Position numbers and translations under genes: made by a program. The notes below the pieces were generated by a model, which saw only the letters and a program-made list of their open reading frames with translations, did no database searches and was not told where the DNA came from. Source: Frankiales bacterium (GTDB lineage Bacteria; Actinomycetota; Actinomycetes; JAFAQI01). Taken from it: a stretch of 64,000 bases of DNA. Positions 53,272 through 62,212 of the stretch are shown piece after piece. The DNA lies in the NCBI GenBank assembly GCA_025980465.1, contig JAICXJ010000008.1, positions 28,181 through 92,180 on the forward strand, given 5' to 3'. Each line of letters begins with the position of its first letter. Position 1 is the stretch's first letter.

Positions 53272-54594
53272 CTACGGCCGACCGAGGGCGCGGTAGGTCC
53301 AGCCCGCCGCTCGCCACCGCTCCGCGTCGAGCGCGTTACGGCCGTCGACGATGTTGCACGCGGCGACGACCTCGCCCAGTACTGCCGGGTCGGCTTCGCG
53401 GAACTCGGCCCACTCCGTGAGGTGCAGCACCAGATGCGCGCCGGTGGCCGCTTCGGTGGTCGAGCCGGCGTACCCGAGGTTCGGATAGCGCTGCCGGGCG
53501 TTGTCCATCGCGGCCGGGTCGTACACGACGACGTCGGCACCGGCGTTGTTGAGTCGGCTCGCGACATCAAGCGCGGGCGAGTCGCGGATGTCGTCGCTGT
53601 TGGGCTTGAAGGCCGCCCCGAGGATCGCAATCCTGCGGCCGACGACGGAATCCCCGAGGAGCTCGTGGGCGAGATCGACCATCCGGGCCCGGCGGCGCAG
53701 GTTGATGGCGTCGACCTCGGTGAGGAATGACAGCGCCTGATCGACGCCGAGCTCGTCGGCCCGGGCCATGAAGGCGCGGATGTCCTTAGGCAGGCAGCCC
53801 CCGCCGAACCCGAGCCCGGCATGAAGGAACCGCCCGCCGATGCGGGCATCGTGCGACAGCGCCTCGGACAGCTTCTTCACATCGGCGTGGGTGGCCTCGC
53901 AGACCTCGGCCATGGCGTTGATGAACGAGATCTTCGTGGCGAGGAACGCGTTCGCGGCAACCTTCACGAGCTGCGCGGTCGCGAGGTCGGTGATGACGAC
54001 CGGTACGCCGGAGTCGATCACCGGACGGTACGCCGCCCGCAGCGCCTCCTCGCCCCGGTCCGAGGTCACACCGAAGACCAGCCGGTCCGGGCGAAGGGTG
54101 TCCTCGACCGCGTACCCCTCACGAAGGAACTCCGGGTTCCACACCAGTTCGACGTCGTTGCCGGCGGGAGCCACTTGCGCCACATGCGCGGCGATCCGCT
54201 CTGCGGTGCCGATCGGGACCGTCGACTTTCCGGCCAGCACGCACGAGCGGGTCAACCGAGGCACGATCGCCTCGATGCATGCGTCGACGTATGACAGATC
54301 AGCGGCAAGTGAGTCCGTGCGCTGCGGCGTGCCGACGCAGAGGAAGTGGATGTCGCCGAAGTCGGCCACTTCGTCGTACGACGTGGTGAAAGCCAGGCGT
54401 CCGGTGGCCAGGTTCTTGCGGAGGAGCGGCTCGAGGCCAGGCTCGAAGAACGGCACCTCGCCATCCGAGAGCCGGGCCACCTTGCCGGCGTCGACATCCA
54501 GCCCGAGCACGTCGAAACCGAGCTCGGCCATGCACACCGCGTGGGTGGCGCCGAGGTACCCGGTCCCGAGCACGGTCAGGCGGGGAGAAGCCAC
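53272..54594 (-). CDS. ugd: UDP-glucose 6-dehydrogenase
   Basis: The enzyme oxidises UDP-glucose to UDP-glucuronate with two NAD. The 440-residue protein has the N-terminal NAD site LTVLGTGYLGATHAVCMAELG, AGKSTVPIGTAERIA near residue 118, WNPEFLREGYAVEDTLRPDR near 147, the catalytic Cys in LGFGGGCLPKDIRAFM near 258, and LGAAFKPNSDDIRDSPAL near 322. GTG 54594 is chosen because TACCAT lies exactly 6 bases upstream; no ribosome site is present. UDP-glucuronate would feed surface glycan synthesis. The gene is divergent from the FadE25-like gene. Confidence 0.92.
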   Translation of the reverse strand: MASPRLTVLGTGYLGATHAVCMAELGFDVLGLDVDAGKVARLSDGEVPFFEPGLEPLLRKNLATGRLAFTTSYDEVADFGDIHFLCVGTPQRTDSLAADLSYVDACIEAIVPRLTRSCVLAGKSTVPIGTAERIAAHVAQVAPAGNDVELVWNPEFLREGYAVEDTLRPDRLVFGVTSDRGEEALRAAYRPVIDSGVPVVITDLATAQLVKVAANAFLATKISFINAMAEVCEATHADVKKLSEALSHDARIGGRFLHAGLGFGGGCLPKDIRAFMARADELGVDQALSFLTEVDAINLRRRARMVDLAHELLGDSVVGRRIAILGAAFKPNSDDIRDSPALDVASRLNNAGADVVVYDPAAMDNARQRYPNLGYAGSTTEAATGAHLVLHLTEWAEFREADPAVLGEVVAACNIVDGRNALDAERWRAAGWTYRALGRP

Positions 54595-54600
54595 TCGAAG

Positions 54601-54659
54601 ATGGTAGACGGGCAACGGTGGCCGCGGGTTTCGTTGTGACGACAACGCCTCCGTAGCAT
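54601..54659. promoter_or_regulatory. Divergent -10 boxes of ugd and the FadE25-like gene
   Basis: On the minus strand TACCAT (54601-54606) lies 6 bases before the ugd GTG. On the plus strand TAGCAT (54654-54659) lies 6 bases before the GTG at 54666. Both fit leaderless transcription and define the starts used here. Confidence 0.6.
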
Positions 54660-54665
54660 GTGATC

Positions 54666-55835
54666 GTGAATCCCGGATTCGAGCTCTTCACGTTGCCCGA
54701 GGAGCATGAGCTGCTTCGCAAGACGGTGCGAGAGCTGGCTGAGGACAAGATCGCGCCGCGCGCGGCCGAGATTGACGAGACGGCTGAGTTTCCGTGGGAC
54801 GTCTGGGAGGCGTTGAAGGCCGCCGACCTTCACGCGGTGCATGTTCCGCAGGCGTATGACGGTGTCGGCGCGGATGCGATCGCGTCGGCGATCGTCATCG
54901 AGGAGGTCGCCCGGGTGTGTGCGGCCTCCGCGCTGATCCCCGCGGTGAACAAGCTCGGAACGATGGGGCTGATCCTCGCCGGCGGCGAGGACCTGAAGAA
55001 GACGTATCTGTCGAAGCTCGCCGGCGGCGAGGGGATGTTCAGCTACTGCCTCTCCGAGCCGGACGCCGGTAGCGACGCGGCTGCGATGCGGACCCGGGCG
55101 GTACGCGACGGCGACAGCTTCGTGCTCAACGGCGTGAAGCGTTGGATCACCCACGGTGGGGTGTCGCAGTGGTACACCGTGATGGCCGTCACCGACCCGG
55201 CGGCGGGCGCCAACGGGATCTCGGCGTTCGTGGTGGACAAGGCAGACCCGGGGGTGAGCTTCGGGGCGCCGGAGCGCAAACTCGGCATCAAGGGGTCCCC
55301 GACCACCGAGGTGTATTTCGACAATGTGCGCATCCCGGCCGACCGGATGATCGGCGAAGAGGGCAGCGGGTTCAAGACCGCGCTGCGCACGTTGGATCAC
55401 ACCCGGCTCACGATCGGCGCGCAGGCGCTGGGTCTGGCGCAGGGGGCAGTGGACTACTGCACCCGGTACGTGCAGGAACGCCAGCAGTTCGGTAAGCCGA
55501 TTGCTGAGTTCCAGGGGGTTTCGTTCATGCTCGCCGACATGGCGATGAACACCGAAGCTGCCCGATCGCTTATCTACACGGCTGCTGCACTTTCGGAGCG
55601 GCTCGCGCCGAACCTGACGATGATGTCGGCAGCGGCGAAATGCTTCGCCTCCGACACCGCGATGCAGGTCACCACCGATGGGGTGCAGTTGCTCGGTGGT
55701 TACGGCTACACCAAGGACTACCCGCTCGAGCGGATGATGCGCGACGCCAAGATCACCCAGATCTACGAGGGCACCAACCAGATCTGTCGACTCGTGATGT
55801 CACGCAACCTGTTCAAGGCCAACCCGGTTCGCTGA
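54666..55835 (+). CDS. Acyl-CoA dehydrogenase, FadE25-like
   Basis: The 389-residue acyl-CoA dehydrogenase closely resembles mycobacterial FadE25, starting NPGFELFTLPEEHELL. Motifs are IEEVARVCAASALIPAVNKLG near residue 77, LSEPDAGSDAAAMRTRA near 128, GIKGSPTTEVYFD near 205, and the catalytic Glu in ITQIYEGTNQICRLV near 363. It feeds electrons to ETF. GTG 54666 is preferred over GTG 54660 because TAGCAT is 6 bases upstream. In mycobacteria fadE25 is beside purE/purK; here it stands with hemH, which starts directly after its stop. Confidence 0.9.
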   Translation: MNPGFELFTLPEEHELLRKTVRELAEDKIAPRAAEIDETAEFPWDVWEALKAADLHAVHVPQAYDGVGADAIASAIVIEEVARVCAASALIPAVNKLGTMGLILAGGEDLKKTYLSKLAGGEGMFSYCLSEPDAGSDAAAMRTRAVRDGDSFVLNGVKRWITHGGVSQWYTVMAVTDPAAGANGISAFVVDKADPGVSFGAPERKLGIKGSPTTEVYFDNVRIPADRMIGEEGSGFKTALRTLDHTRLTIGAQALGLAQGAVDYCTRYVQERQQFGKPIAEFQGVSFMLADMAMNTEAARSLIYTAAALSERLAPNLTMMSAAAKCFASDTAMQVTTDGVQLLGGYGYTKDYPLERMMRDAKITQIYEGTNQICRLVMSRNLFKANPVR

Positions 55836-56876
55836 GTGCGGCCCGGCCCAACCGCGATGTACGACGCGCTGTTGCTGCTGTCCTTCGGCGGCCCGGAGGG
55901 TCCCGACGACGTGATGCCGTTCCTGGCGAACGTCACGCGCGGCCGCAACGTGCCGCCCGAGCGGCTGGAAGCAGTGGCGGCGCACTACCACCACTTCGGT
56001 GGGTCCTCTCCGATCAACGAGCAGAACCGGGCGCTCCTCGCGGCGATCCGCGCGGAGTTCGAGGCGCACGGCATCGAGCTGCCGGTGTATTGGGGAAATC
56101 GCAACTGGACGCCGTATGTCGCTGACACCGTCGCTGCGATGGCGGCGGACGGGGTCCGCCGAGCGCTGGTTTTCGTCACCTCGGCCTATGCGTCGTACTC
56201 GGCGTGCCGGCAGTACCAGGACGATCTGGCCTCGGCGGCTGCCGCGATCGGTGCCGAGGCGCCCGCCTTGGAGAAACTCCGTCACTTCTTCGACCACCCC
56301 GGCTTTATCGAGCCGCAGCGTGATGGCGTGCAGGCGGCGCTCACCGCGATCGGTCCGGACCGGCGGGGCGCCACCCGTTTGGTCTTCGTCGCCCACTCGA
56401 TCCCAACCGCGATGGCCGAGCGAGCCGGACCGAGCGGTGGCTTGTACGTCGCGCAGCTGACGGCCGCCGCCGGGTTGGTCGCAGCCGCAGCGCCCGATAT
56501 TCGCTGGACGCTCGCCTACTCCAGCCGCAGCGGCCCGCCCACGACGCCGTGGCTCGAACCCGACGTCAACGACGCGCTTCGTGATATCGCTCGCGACGGC
56601 GCCGGCGACGTCATCGTGGTCCCGCTCGGGTTCGTCAGCGACCACATCGAGGTGCGCTGGGATCTTGATGTGGAGGCCGCCGCCACGGCCGCCGAAGTGG
56701 GGATGCGATTCCACCGGACCGACCCGCCGGCGGCGGACCCGCGGTTCGTTGCGATGGTGCGCGAGCTGGTGGTGGAGCGGCTGGACCCTGCCGCGCCCCG
56801 CCGGGCCTTGTCGGCCCTCGGGCCGTCGCACGACATCTGCCCGCAAGGCTGCTGCCTGGCAGCCCCGCCGGCCTGA
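55836..56876 (+). CDS. hemH: Ferrochelatase (coproporphyrin ferrochelatase type)
   Basis: The enzyme inserts ferrous iron into a porphyrin; in actinobacteria the substrate is coproporphyrin III, a point known for the lineage. The 346-residue protein has LLLSFGGPEGPDDVMPFL near residue 13, HYHHFGGSSPINEQNR near 50, the catalytic His in VFVAHSIPTAMAERAG near 187, and VPLGFVSDHIEVRWDLD near 267 with the Glu. A Cys near residue 124 (SACRQY) and three near the C-terminus (DICPQGCC) are consistent with a [2Fe-2S] cluster as in mycobacterial ferrochelatase. GTG 55836 follows the previous stop directly; ATG 55857 is an alternative. Confidence 0.92.
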   Translation: MRPGPTAMYDALLLLSFGGPEGPDDVMPFLANVTRGRNVPPERLEAVAAHYHHFGGSSPINEQNRALLAAIRAEFEAHGIELPVYWGNRNWTPYVADTVAAMAADGVRRALVFVTSAYASYSACRQYQDDLASAAAAIGAEAPALEKLRHFFDHPGFIEPQRDGVQAALTAIGPDRRGATRLVFVAHSIPTAMAERAGPSGGLYVAQLTAAAGLVAAAAPDIRWTLAYSSRSGPPTTPWLEPDVNDALRDIARDGAGDVIVVPLGFVSDHIEVRWDLDVEAAATAAEVGMRFHRTDPPAADPRFVAMVRELVVERLDPAAPRRALSALGPSHDICPQGCCLAAPPA

Positions 56877-56879
56877 TCC

Positions 56880-57389
56880 CTAGAGACGGCGCCGCGGTAC
56901 GAAGAGCGCGCCTATCGCCGTGATGACGATCAGCAGGCAGAGCACGAATGCCACGATCTCGAGTACCCGGTTGATTCCGTACGGGCGGTGGAGGACGTAG
57001 GTGGCGGTCTGGCAGCTCACCGGGGTGAGCAGGGGAACTCCGGCTGGCTGGAGCGCGGTCGTGGTTGCCCGCACGATGCCGTCGACCGCCACGGTGCAGG
57101 TGATGTCGGGCGAGGCGACGGCGCCGGCGGTGCCGAGGATCGACACGTGAGTGCCGGCTCGCACCCGGAGGTCGACCGAGGTGCCGGCGGAGCCGCCGCT
57201 CGACGGATTCGGCTGGACCGTGACCGGCGCGGAGTTTCCGATCTGATAGCGCAACGTCGTTGCTGCTCCATCGGCCTTCGCGCCCAGCAAGACGTCGTGC
57301 GCACCGTTGCCGCCACTCACGGTGCAGCCGCTGAGAGCGACGCACGCAACCAGGCCGGCAGCGAGGGCAGCGAGTGGCCGGGTGCTCAT
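56880..57389 (-). CDS. Lipoprotein with MmpS-like domain and C-terminal membrane helix
   Basis: The 169-residue protein begins with a lipoprotein signal peptide ending ALSGC (Cys at 22). A beta-rich domain of about 110 residues follows, with TTLRYQIGNSAPVTVQ, AGTHVSILGTAGA and CTVAVDGIVRATTTA, resembling the extracytoplasmic domain of mycobacterial MmpS proteins; this likeness is a judgement from pattern. Unusually, a C-terminal transmembrane helix (VLEIVAFVLCLLIVITAIGALFV, quoted in full length of the helix in two parts elsewhere) and RRRL tail follow. It is the last gene of a three-gene exporter operon, 5 bp after the ABC gene. Confidence 0.7.
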   Translation of the reverse strand: MSTRPLAALAAGLVACVALSGCTVSGGNGAHDVLLGAKADGAATTLRYQIGNSAPVTVQPNPSSGGSAGTSVDLRVRAGTHVSILGTAGAVASPDITCTVAVDGIVRATTTALQPAGVPLLTPVSCQTATYVLHRPYGINRVLEIVAFVLCLLIVITAIGALFVPRRRL

Positions 57390-57394
57390 GCTGA

Positions 57395-59368
57395 TCAGGG
57401 TGACACGACTGCTTGGGTCGTCGCTTCGATCAGCAGCAGTCCGGTGTGCATTCCGCGCCAGGCCTGTCCAGCCGCTCCCGGCAGCGAGCCCGCAGCGTCG
57501 ACGATCGCGGTCACGCCGGAAGCAGGGGTCGCCGGCCGGCTGGGATCCGCCTGCACCGTCACCACATGGTGCGGTGAGGCCTGAACTCGGTCTCGGGTGC
57601 GGTCTTGGCCGTGGGTGTCGACCGCAACGACGTGAAGTCCGGTGACCACGACGGCGACCGCGGCGAGGCTGCGCGCGCCGACTGCCACCAGCCGCCCGGA
57701 CTCGTTCGCGCGCATCCCGCCGTGCATCGCGGCGATGCGGGCCGAGAGGGTCGGTCGCGGTGGCTGGAGCCGGTAGGAGCGGGATACCAGGACCGTCGTC
57801 GCGATGAGCGCAGCGAGGGTGAGGCACCCCATTGCGGCTACCGCCGCCCACCACTGGCCGGCGTTGCCGGCGACCGTCGCTTCGATCGCCTGGACTGCCC
57901 AGTGCGCGCCCGCCAGGTCGCGGAGCTGGGCGAGGCCGGGCACCCAGGTCATCCTCGGGCGTAGGCCGGACAACACGAACTCGGTGATCACGAGGACGGG
58001 CAGGGCTGCCACCGCCTTGTCCGTGGAGCGAACAGCGGCTGACACCAGCAGGCCGAGCGACACCGCGCACGCTCCGGCGAGGGCGACCGCGACGACAACC
58101 TCCGCGACGCCCGAGCCGAGGACCGCACCCCGTGCCGGTGCGCCCTGCCGGGCGATGCCGAGCCCGGCGAGGATCACGCCGTCGGCGGCGACCACCGGAC
58201 CGAGAACTGCCAGCTTCGCGCCGACGTAAGCAGCGACGGACAGGCCGGCGCGGCGCTCGCGCTCGAGGATTCCGCGCTCCTTGACGATCTCGCGGACCGC
58301 GTTCGCACATCCGAGCCAGGTCATGCACAGGGCGAGCAGGACCGCGACTCCGGTCGCGGACGCCGGCGCCGATCCGGCTCCCGCGTAGCGACTGGGATGC
58401 AGCCCATCCGGAGTGACGAAGGTCCACAGCAGGGCACCCAGGAACACGCCCTGGAGCGCAAGCATCGCCGCGTGGCGTCGGTCGGCACGGATCTGCGCGG
58501 CGTATCGACGGGCGAGCGTCACGAGCTGATGCGATGCGCCGACGTGGTCACGTGGCGCGGCCGGGCCGGGTGGCATCGTCACGGACTGTTGCGATGACGA
58601 AGGGTGGACCCAGCGCGGCACCGCCGCGCGATCGAGGGTGGTGAACATCGTCGGTACGTCGGCAACGGCGAAGTGCGCCGACGCCTCATCCGGCGTCCCG
58701 ACGTATGCAACCCAGCCGCCGGTGGCGAGATAGACGACTCGGTCGCTCGCGGCGATGGCGGCTTCGCTGTGCGTCACGACAACGACGCAGTGACCGTGGT
58801 CAGCCAGCTCCCGCAACGTCGTCATGACCGACTGCTCGTAGCCGGGATCAAGGCTCGAGGTCGGTTCGTCGAGAACGATGACGGTCGGCCGGGTGAGCAG
58901 CTCGGACGCGATCGCGACCCGCTTTCGCTGACCGGCCGACAACGAATGAATCGGTTGGTCGGCGAGTGGCTGCAACCTCAGGTCGCGGATCACCTCGCGC
59001 ACCCGGTCCGCCCGGCTGGCGGTGCCGAGCGGCTCGGTAAGGCGGAGCTTTGCGGAGTAGTCGAGAGCGGCGCGGACTGTGAGGCTGTCATGGAGAACGT
59101 CGTACTGAGGGACGTATCCGATGTCGCGGTTGCAGGCATCGACGGCGCCGACCGACCGGCCGCTCACGCGGATGTCGCCGCCGCCGAGACTGAGCATCCC
59201 GGTGATCGCGCGAACCAGGCTGGTCTTGCCGGCCCCGGTCGGTCCGGCGATGACGGTAAGCGATGCCAACTCGGCGGTGAAGGAGACCTGGTCGAGCAGG
59301 CGGGTCGAGCCCGCCGACGCGCTTACCTCAATCAGTTCGAGCGCCGCGCTGCTGCTGGACGTGGTCAT
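57395..59368 (-). CDS. ABCG-type ATP-binding/permease fusion exporter
   Basis: The 657-residue protein fuses an N-terminal ATPase (about 8-225) to a six-helix ABC-2/ABCG-like permease (about 300-570). Walker A is GPTGAGKTS near residue 40, the signature LSAGQRKRVAIA near 138 and Walker B VIVLDEPTSSLD near 160. An additional hydrophobic segment near 580-595 is followed by an extracytoplasmic tail of about 85 residues rich in Val/Thr/Ala. The substrate is unknown. ATG 59368 overlaps the DUF732-like gene stop by 4 bases, and the lipoprotein gene follows 5 bp later, so exporter, secreted protein and lipoprotein probably work together. Confidence 0.85.
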   Translation of the reverse strand: MTTSSSSAALELIEVSASAGSTRLLDQVSFTAELASLTVIAGPTGAGKTSLVRAITGMLSLGGGDIRVSGRSVGAVDACNRDIGYVPQYDVLHDSLTVRAALDYSAKLRLTEPLGTASRADRVREVIRDLRLQPLADQPIHSLSAGQRKRVAIASELLTRPTVIVLDEPTSSLDPGYEQSVMTTLRELADHGHCVVVVTHSEAAIAASDRVVYLATGGWVAYVGTPDEASAHFAVADVPTMFTTLDRAAVPRWVHPSSSQQSVTMPPGPAAPRDHVGASHQLVTLARRYAAQIRADRRHAAMLALQGVFLGALLWTFVTPDGLHPSRYAGAGSAPASATGVAVLLALCMTWLGCANAVREIVKERGILERERRAGLSVAAYVGAKLAVLGPVVAADGVILAGLGIARQGAPARGAVLGSGVAEVVVAVALAGACAVSLGLLVSAAVRSTDKAVAALPVLVITEFVLSGLRPRMTWVPGLAQLRDLAGAHWAVQAIEATVAGNAGQWWAAVAAMGCLTLAALIATTVLVSRSYRLQPPRPTLSARIAAMHGGMRANESGRLVAVGARSLAAVAVVVTGLHVVAVDTHGQDRTRDRVQASPHHVVTVQADPSRPATPASGVTAIVDAAGSLPGAAGQAWRGMHTGLLLIEATTQAVVSP

Positions 59369-60081
59369 GCCGCGGCGGATCCGAGCCGCGATTGGTAGCC
59401 CGGGCAGTAGAGCTTGACCGCGGTCCGCACGACGTAGTCGGCCGCACCCGGAGCGATCGTCGTCAACGGAAGCGAGGACACCTTCGACAGGATCGTCGCT
59501 TCGATCTGTTTGGTCGTGTTGCCGTGGTCGTAGGCGGTGCACACCATGTTGCCGAACTGCGCGACCTCACCCGCGGTCGGCGTCAGGATCGAGTGGACAT
59601 ATTGCTTCAGGCCCTGCAGTGCAGCCTGTACCGCGGAGGCTGAGGGCGTGGTGCGCGGGGCCAGCTTGGCCTTCGTCGGGGCGGGTTGTGCCGACTTGGT
59701 CGGTGTCGTCGGAACGACGGTGTGGTGGTGATGCGCCGGTGCGGCGACGACCGGGGTGTGGGACGTCCGTGGGCGGGGCGTGGTTGCGGCGCTCGAGTGT
59801 GCAACGGCCGGGATCGTCGTGTGATGTTTCGTCGCAGCAACGACCGGCCTCGTCGTTGTGGTGGCGGGCGTGTTGGTCGTGGCCTGGTGGCGAGCGGGCA
59901 CGGCCGGAGCGCGATGGGTCGTCCCACCGGCGGTGATGAGCTGGTGGGACGGCGCAACTACCGCCGCCGACGAGCTCACCTGCTGGTGGTGCGGGATGGC
60001 GCCGACGGCGACGGCTGACGCGAACCCGAATGTCAGGAATGTGCCCGTCGCGAGGAGGGTGTGGATCCGGTGGGAGTGCAT
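59365..60081 (-). CDS. Secreted DUF732-like protein with His/Thr/Pro-rich linker
   Basis: The 238-residue protein has a signal peptide (residues 1-29, ending AVAVGAIP). A long low-complexity segment of about 115 residues rich in Thr, Ala, Pro and His, with clusters such as APAHHHHTVV, comes next. The C-terminal domain of about 85 residues is DUF732-like: MVCTAYDHGNTTKQIEATIL and YVVRTAVKLYCPGY, whose two Cys probably form a disulfide. DUF732 proteins are secreted actinobacterial proteins of unknown function. The His-rich linker might bind metal. It is the first gene of the operon and overlaps the exporter start by 4 bases. Confidence 0.75.
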   Translation of the reverse strand: MHSHRIHTLLATGTFLTFGFASAVAVGAIPHHQQVSSSAAVVAPSHQLITAGGTTHRAPAVPARHQATTNTPATTTTRPVVAATKHHTTIPAVAHSSAATTPRPRTSHTPVVAAPAHHHHTVVPTTPTKSAQPAPTKAKLAPRTTPSASAVQAALQGLKQYVHSILTPTAGEVAQFGNMVCTAYDHGNTTKQIEATILSKVSSLPLTTIAPGAADYVVRTAVKLYCPGYQSRLGSAAA

Positions 60082-60165
60082 GCTCGGTGGCCTCTGATCG
60101 TCACTGCGTCAGCCGGATGGCCTAACGCCTATTGCGACAATCGAGCGGACGCCGACCCCGCTAGA

Positions 60166-60205
60166 TGACTAGAAGGTCTGATTTCCCACCGCCCAAATTG
60201 ACTAG
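60166..60205. repeat. Direct repeat TGACTAG in the divergent promoter region
   Basis: TGACTAG occurs at 60166-60172 and 60199-60205, 33 bp apart, about three helical turns. The pair lies between the divergent DUF732-like and acetoacetyl-CoA synthetase genes. It may be a regulator site, but two 7-bp matches can arise by chance. Confidence 0.3.
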
Positions 60206-60232
60206 CCCGTCGTTGGTCGGCCTCGCCGCAAC

Positions 60233-60238
60233 TATCGT
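60233..60238 (+). promoter_or_regulatory. Predicted -10 box (TATCGT) for acetoacetyl-CoA synthetase
   Basis: TATCGT lies 6 bases before the GTG at 60245, and no ribosome site is visible. A second GTG follows at once (60248). This is one of the clearest leaderless starts in the window. Confidence 0.55.
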
Positions 60239-60244
60239 CTGGAT

Positions 60245-62212
60245 GTGGTGAGCGAGGGTGAATTGCTCTGGCAGCCGAGTTCGGAGCGGGTCGCTTCGTC
60301 GCGATTGACCGACTTCGTCGGCTGGCTGTCAACCAACCGTGGCCGGACGTTCTCGTCGTACGACGAACTGTTCGAATGGTCGATCGCCGACCTCGCCGGG
60401 TTCTGGTCGAGCTTCGAGCAGTGGTCCGGGTTTCGGTGGTCGACGCCGTACGACGAGGTGATCACCAGCCGTGACATGCCGGGGGCGAGGTGGTTCACCG
60501 GCGGCCGGATCAACTACGCCGAGCACCTTCTCTACCCGCTGGTCCGGGTTGCGGTCGACGACGTCGCCGTCATCGCAGTGCGAGAGGACGGCCGCGAGCG
60601 CCAAGTCACCTGGCGGGAGCTGCGGACCGACACCGCGCGGGTGCGTGCGTGGCTCGTCGAGGCCGGGGTTGGTCGAGGTGATCGGGTCGCGGCGCTGCTT
60701 CCCAACGGCTACGAGGCGCTCGTTGCGGTGCTGGCGACGGCCGCTATGGGGGCGATCTGGTCCAGTTGCTCACCTGACTTCGGTCCGACCGCGATCGCCG
60801 ACCGGTTCACCCAGATCGAGCCGGTCGTGCTGTTCACCGTCGACGGCTATCGGTACGGCGGCAAGCCTTTCGACGTCGGCTCGACGGTCGACGAGCTCCG
60901 CCGGCAGCTCCCGACGTTGCGCCACACGGTGCTGGTGGGCTACCTCGACGACGCCGCGACGCTGGCTGACGCCACGCCATGGTCGGAGGTGCTCGACCGC
61001 GACGCGACCTTGGCATTCGAGCCGATGGCGTTCGACGACCCACTGTGGGTGCTGTACTCCTCCGGCACCACCGGCCTGCCGAAGCCGATCCTGCACGGAC
61101 ATGGCGGCATGGTTCTGGAGCATGTGAAGCAGCTCGCGCTGCATCTCGACCTCGGTCTCGGCGACCGCTTCTTCTGGTTCTCAACGACCGGCTGGATGAT
61201 GTGGAACCTGCTCATCTCGGGCCTGGCGGTCGGTTCCTCGATCGTGCTCTACGACGGCAACCCGTCCTACCCCGACGCCATGGTGTTGTGGCGGCTCGCT
61301 GAGCGGTTCCGGATCACGTCTGTGGGGCTCGGCGCGCCGTTCATCTCGGCCGGCGCGAAGGCGGGGCTGGAGCCGGGCCGCGAATTCGACCTCAGCGCAC
61401 TGGTCACCGTGGGCTCGACCGGGGCGCCGCTGCCACCCGAGGGGTTCACGTGGGTGTACGACGCCGTCGGTCGGGACGTCATGCTGTCGTCACTGTCAGG
61501 CGGCACCGACGTCTGCACTGCCTTCGTCGGCGGTGCGCCGTGGCTGCCGGTGCGCGCCGGCGTGATTCCGGCTCGGTTGCTCGGCTGCGCGGTTGCGGCG
61601 TTCGACAGCGACGGCAAGACGGTGATCGACGAGGTGGGCGAGCTCGTCATCACCGAACCGATGCCGTCGATGCCGGTCGGGTTCTGGAATGACGCCGACG
61701 GGTCGCGGCTGCGGGCGTCGTACTACGAGACGTACCCCGGGGTGTGGCGCCACGGCGACTGGGTCAAGTTCTCGGCCGACGGATCCTGCGTCATCTACGG
61801 CCGCAGCGACTCGACCCTCAACCGCGGCGGCGTCCGCATGGGCACCAGCGAGTTCTACCGAATCGTCGAGGAGCTTCCAGGCGTCGAGGACTCGCTCGTG
61901 ATCGACACCTCTGCGGCCGGCGTCGAAGGACGGTTGTTGTTGTTCGTGGTACTCCGGGAAGGTGCCTCGCTCGAGGAAGTGACCGCCGAGATTCGCGGCC
62001 GGATTCGTCATCAGCTCTCGCCCCGCCACGTTCCCGACGAGGTCGTCGCGATCGACGTCGTGCCGCGCACCCTGAACGGCAAGAAGTGCGAGGTGCCGGT
62101 GAAGCGGGTGCTCGCTGGCGTGCCGCTTGACACGGCAGTCGCGCAAGGGGCCTTGAAGGACCCGGCGTCGATGCAACCGTTCCTGGAACTGGCCGCCTCA
62201 CAACGCGGCTAG
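60245..62212 (+). CDS. Acetoacetyl-CoA synthetase
   Basis: This 655-residue ANL-family ligase activates acetoacetate to acetoacetyl-CoA with ATP. It has the AacS-type N-terminus (LLWQPSSERVASSRLTDF), the P-loop YSSGTTGLPKPILHGHGG near residue 275, and FWFSTTGWMMWNLLISGL near 310. SLSGGTDVCTAFVGG near 415, GDWVKFSADGSCVIYGRSDS near 505 and the catalytic Lys in LNGKKCEVPVKRVL near 615 complete it. The substrate could be acetoacetate from the HMG-CoA lyase at 38.5 kb. GTG 60245 has a TATCGT box 6 bases upstream. The 3' end overlaps the convergent TIGR03089 gene by 15 bp. Confidence 0.9.
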   Translation: MVSEGELLWQPSSERVASSRLTDFVGWLSTNRGRTFSSYDELFEWSIADLAGFWSSFEQWSGFRWSTPYDEVITSRDMPGARWFTGGRINYAEHLLYPLVRVAVDDVAVIAVREDGRERQVTWRELRTDTARVRAWLVEAGVGRGDRVAALLPNGYEALVAVLATAAMGAIWSSCSPDFGPTAIADRFTQIEPVVLFTVDGYRYGGKPFDVGSTVDELRRQLPTLRHTVLVGYLDDAATLADATPWSEVLDRDATLAFEPMAFDDPLWVLYSSGTTGLPKPILHGHGGMVLEHVKQLALHLDLGLGDRFFWFSTTGWMMWNLLISGLAVGSSIVLYDGNPSYPDAMVLWRLAERFRITSVGLGAPFISAGAKAGLEPGREFDLSALVTVGSTGAPLPPEGFTWVYDAVGRDVMLSSLSGGTDVCTAFVGGAPWLPVRAGVIPARLLGCAVAAFDSDGKTVIDEVGELVITEPMPSMPVGFWNDADGSRLRASYYETYPGVWRHGDWVKFSADGSCVIYGRSDSTLNRGGVRMGTSEFYRIVEELPGVEDSLVIDTSAAGVEGRLLLFVVLREGASLEEVTAEIRGRIRHQLSPRHVPDEVVAIDVVPRTLNGKKCEVPVKRVLAGVPLDTAVAQGALKDPASMQPFLELAASQRG

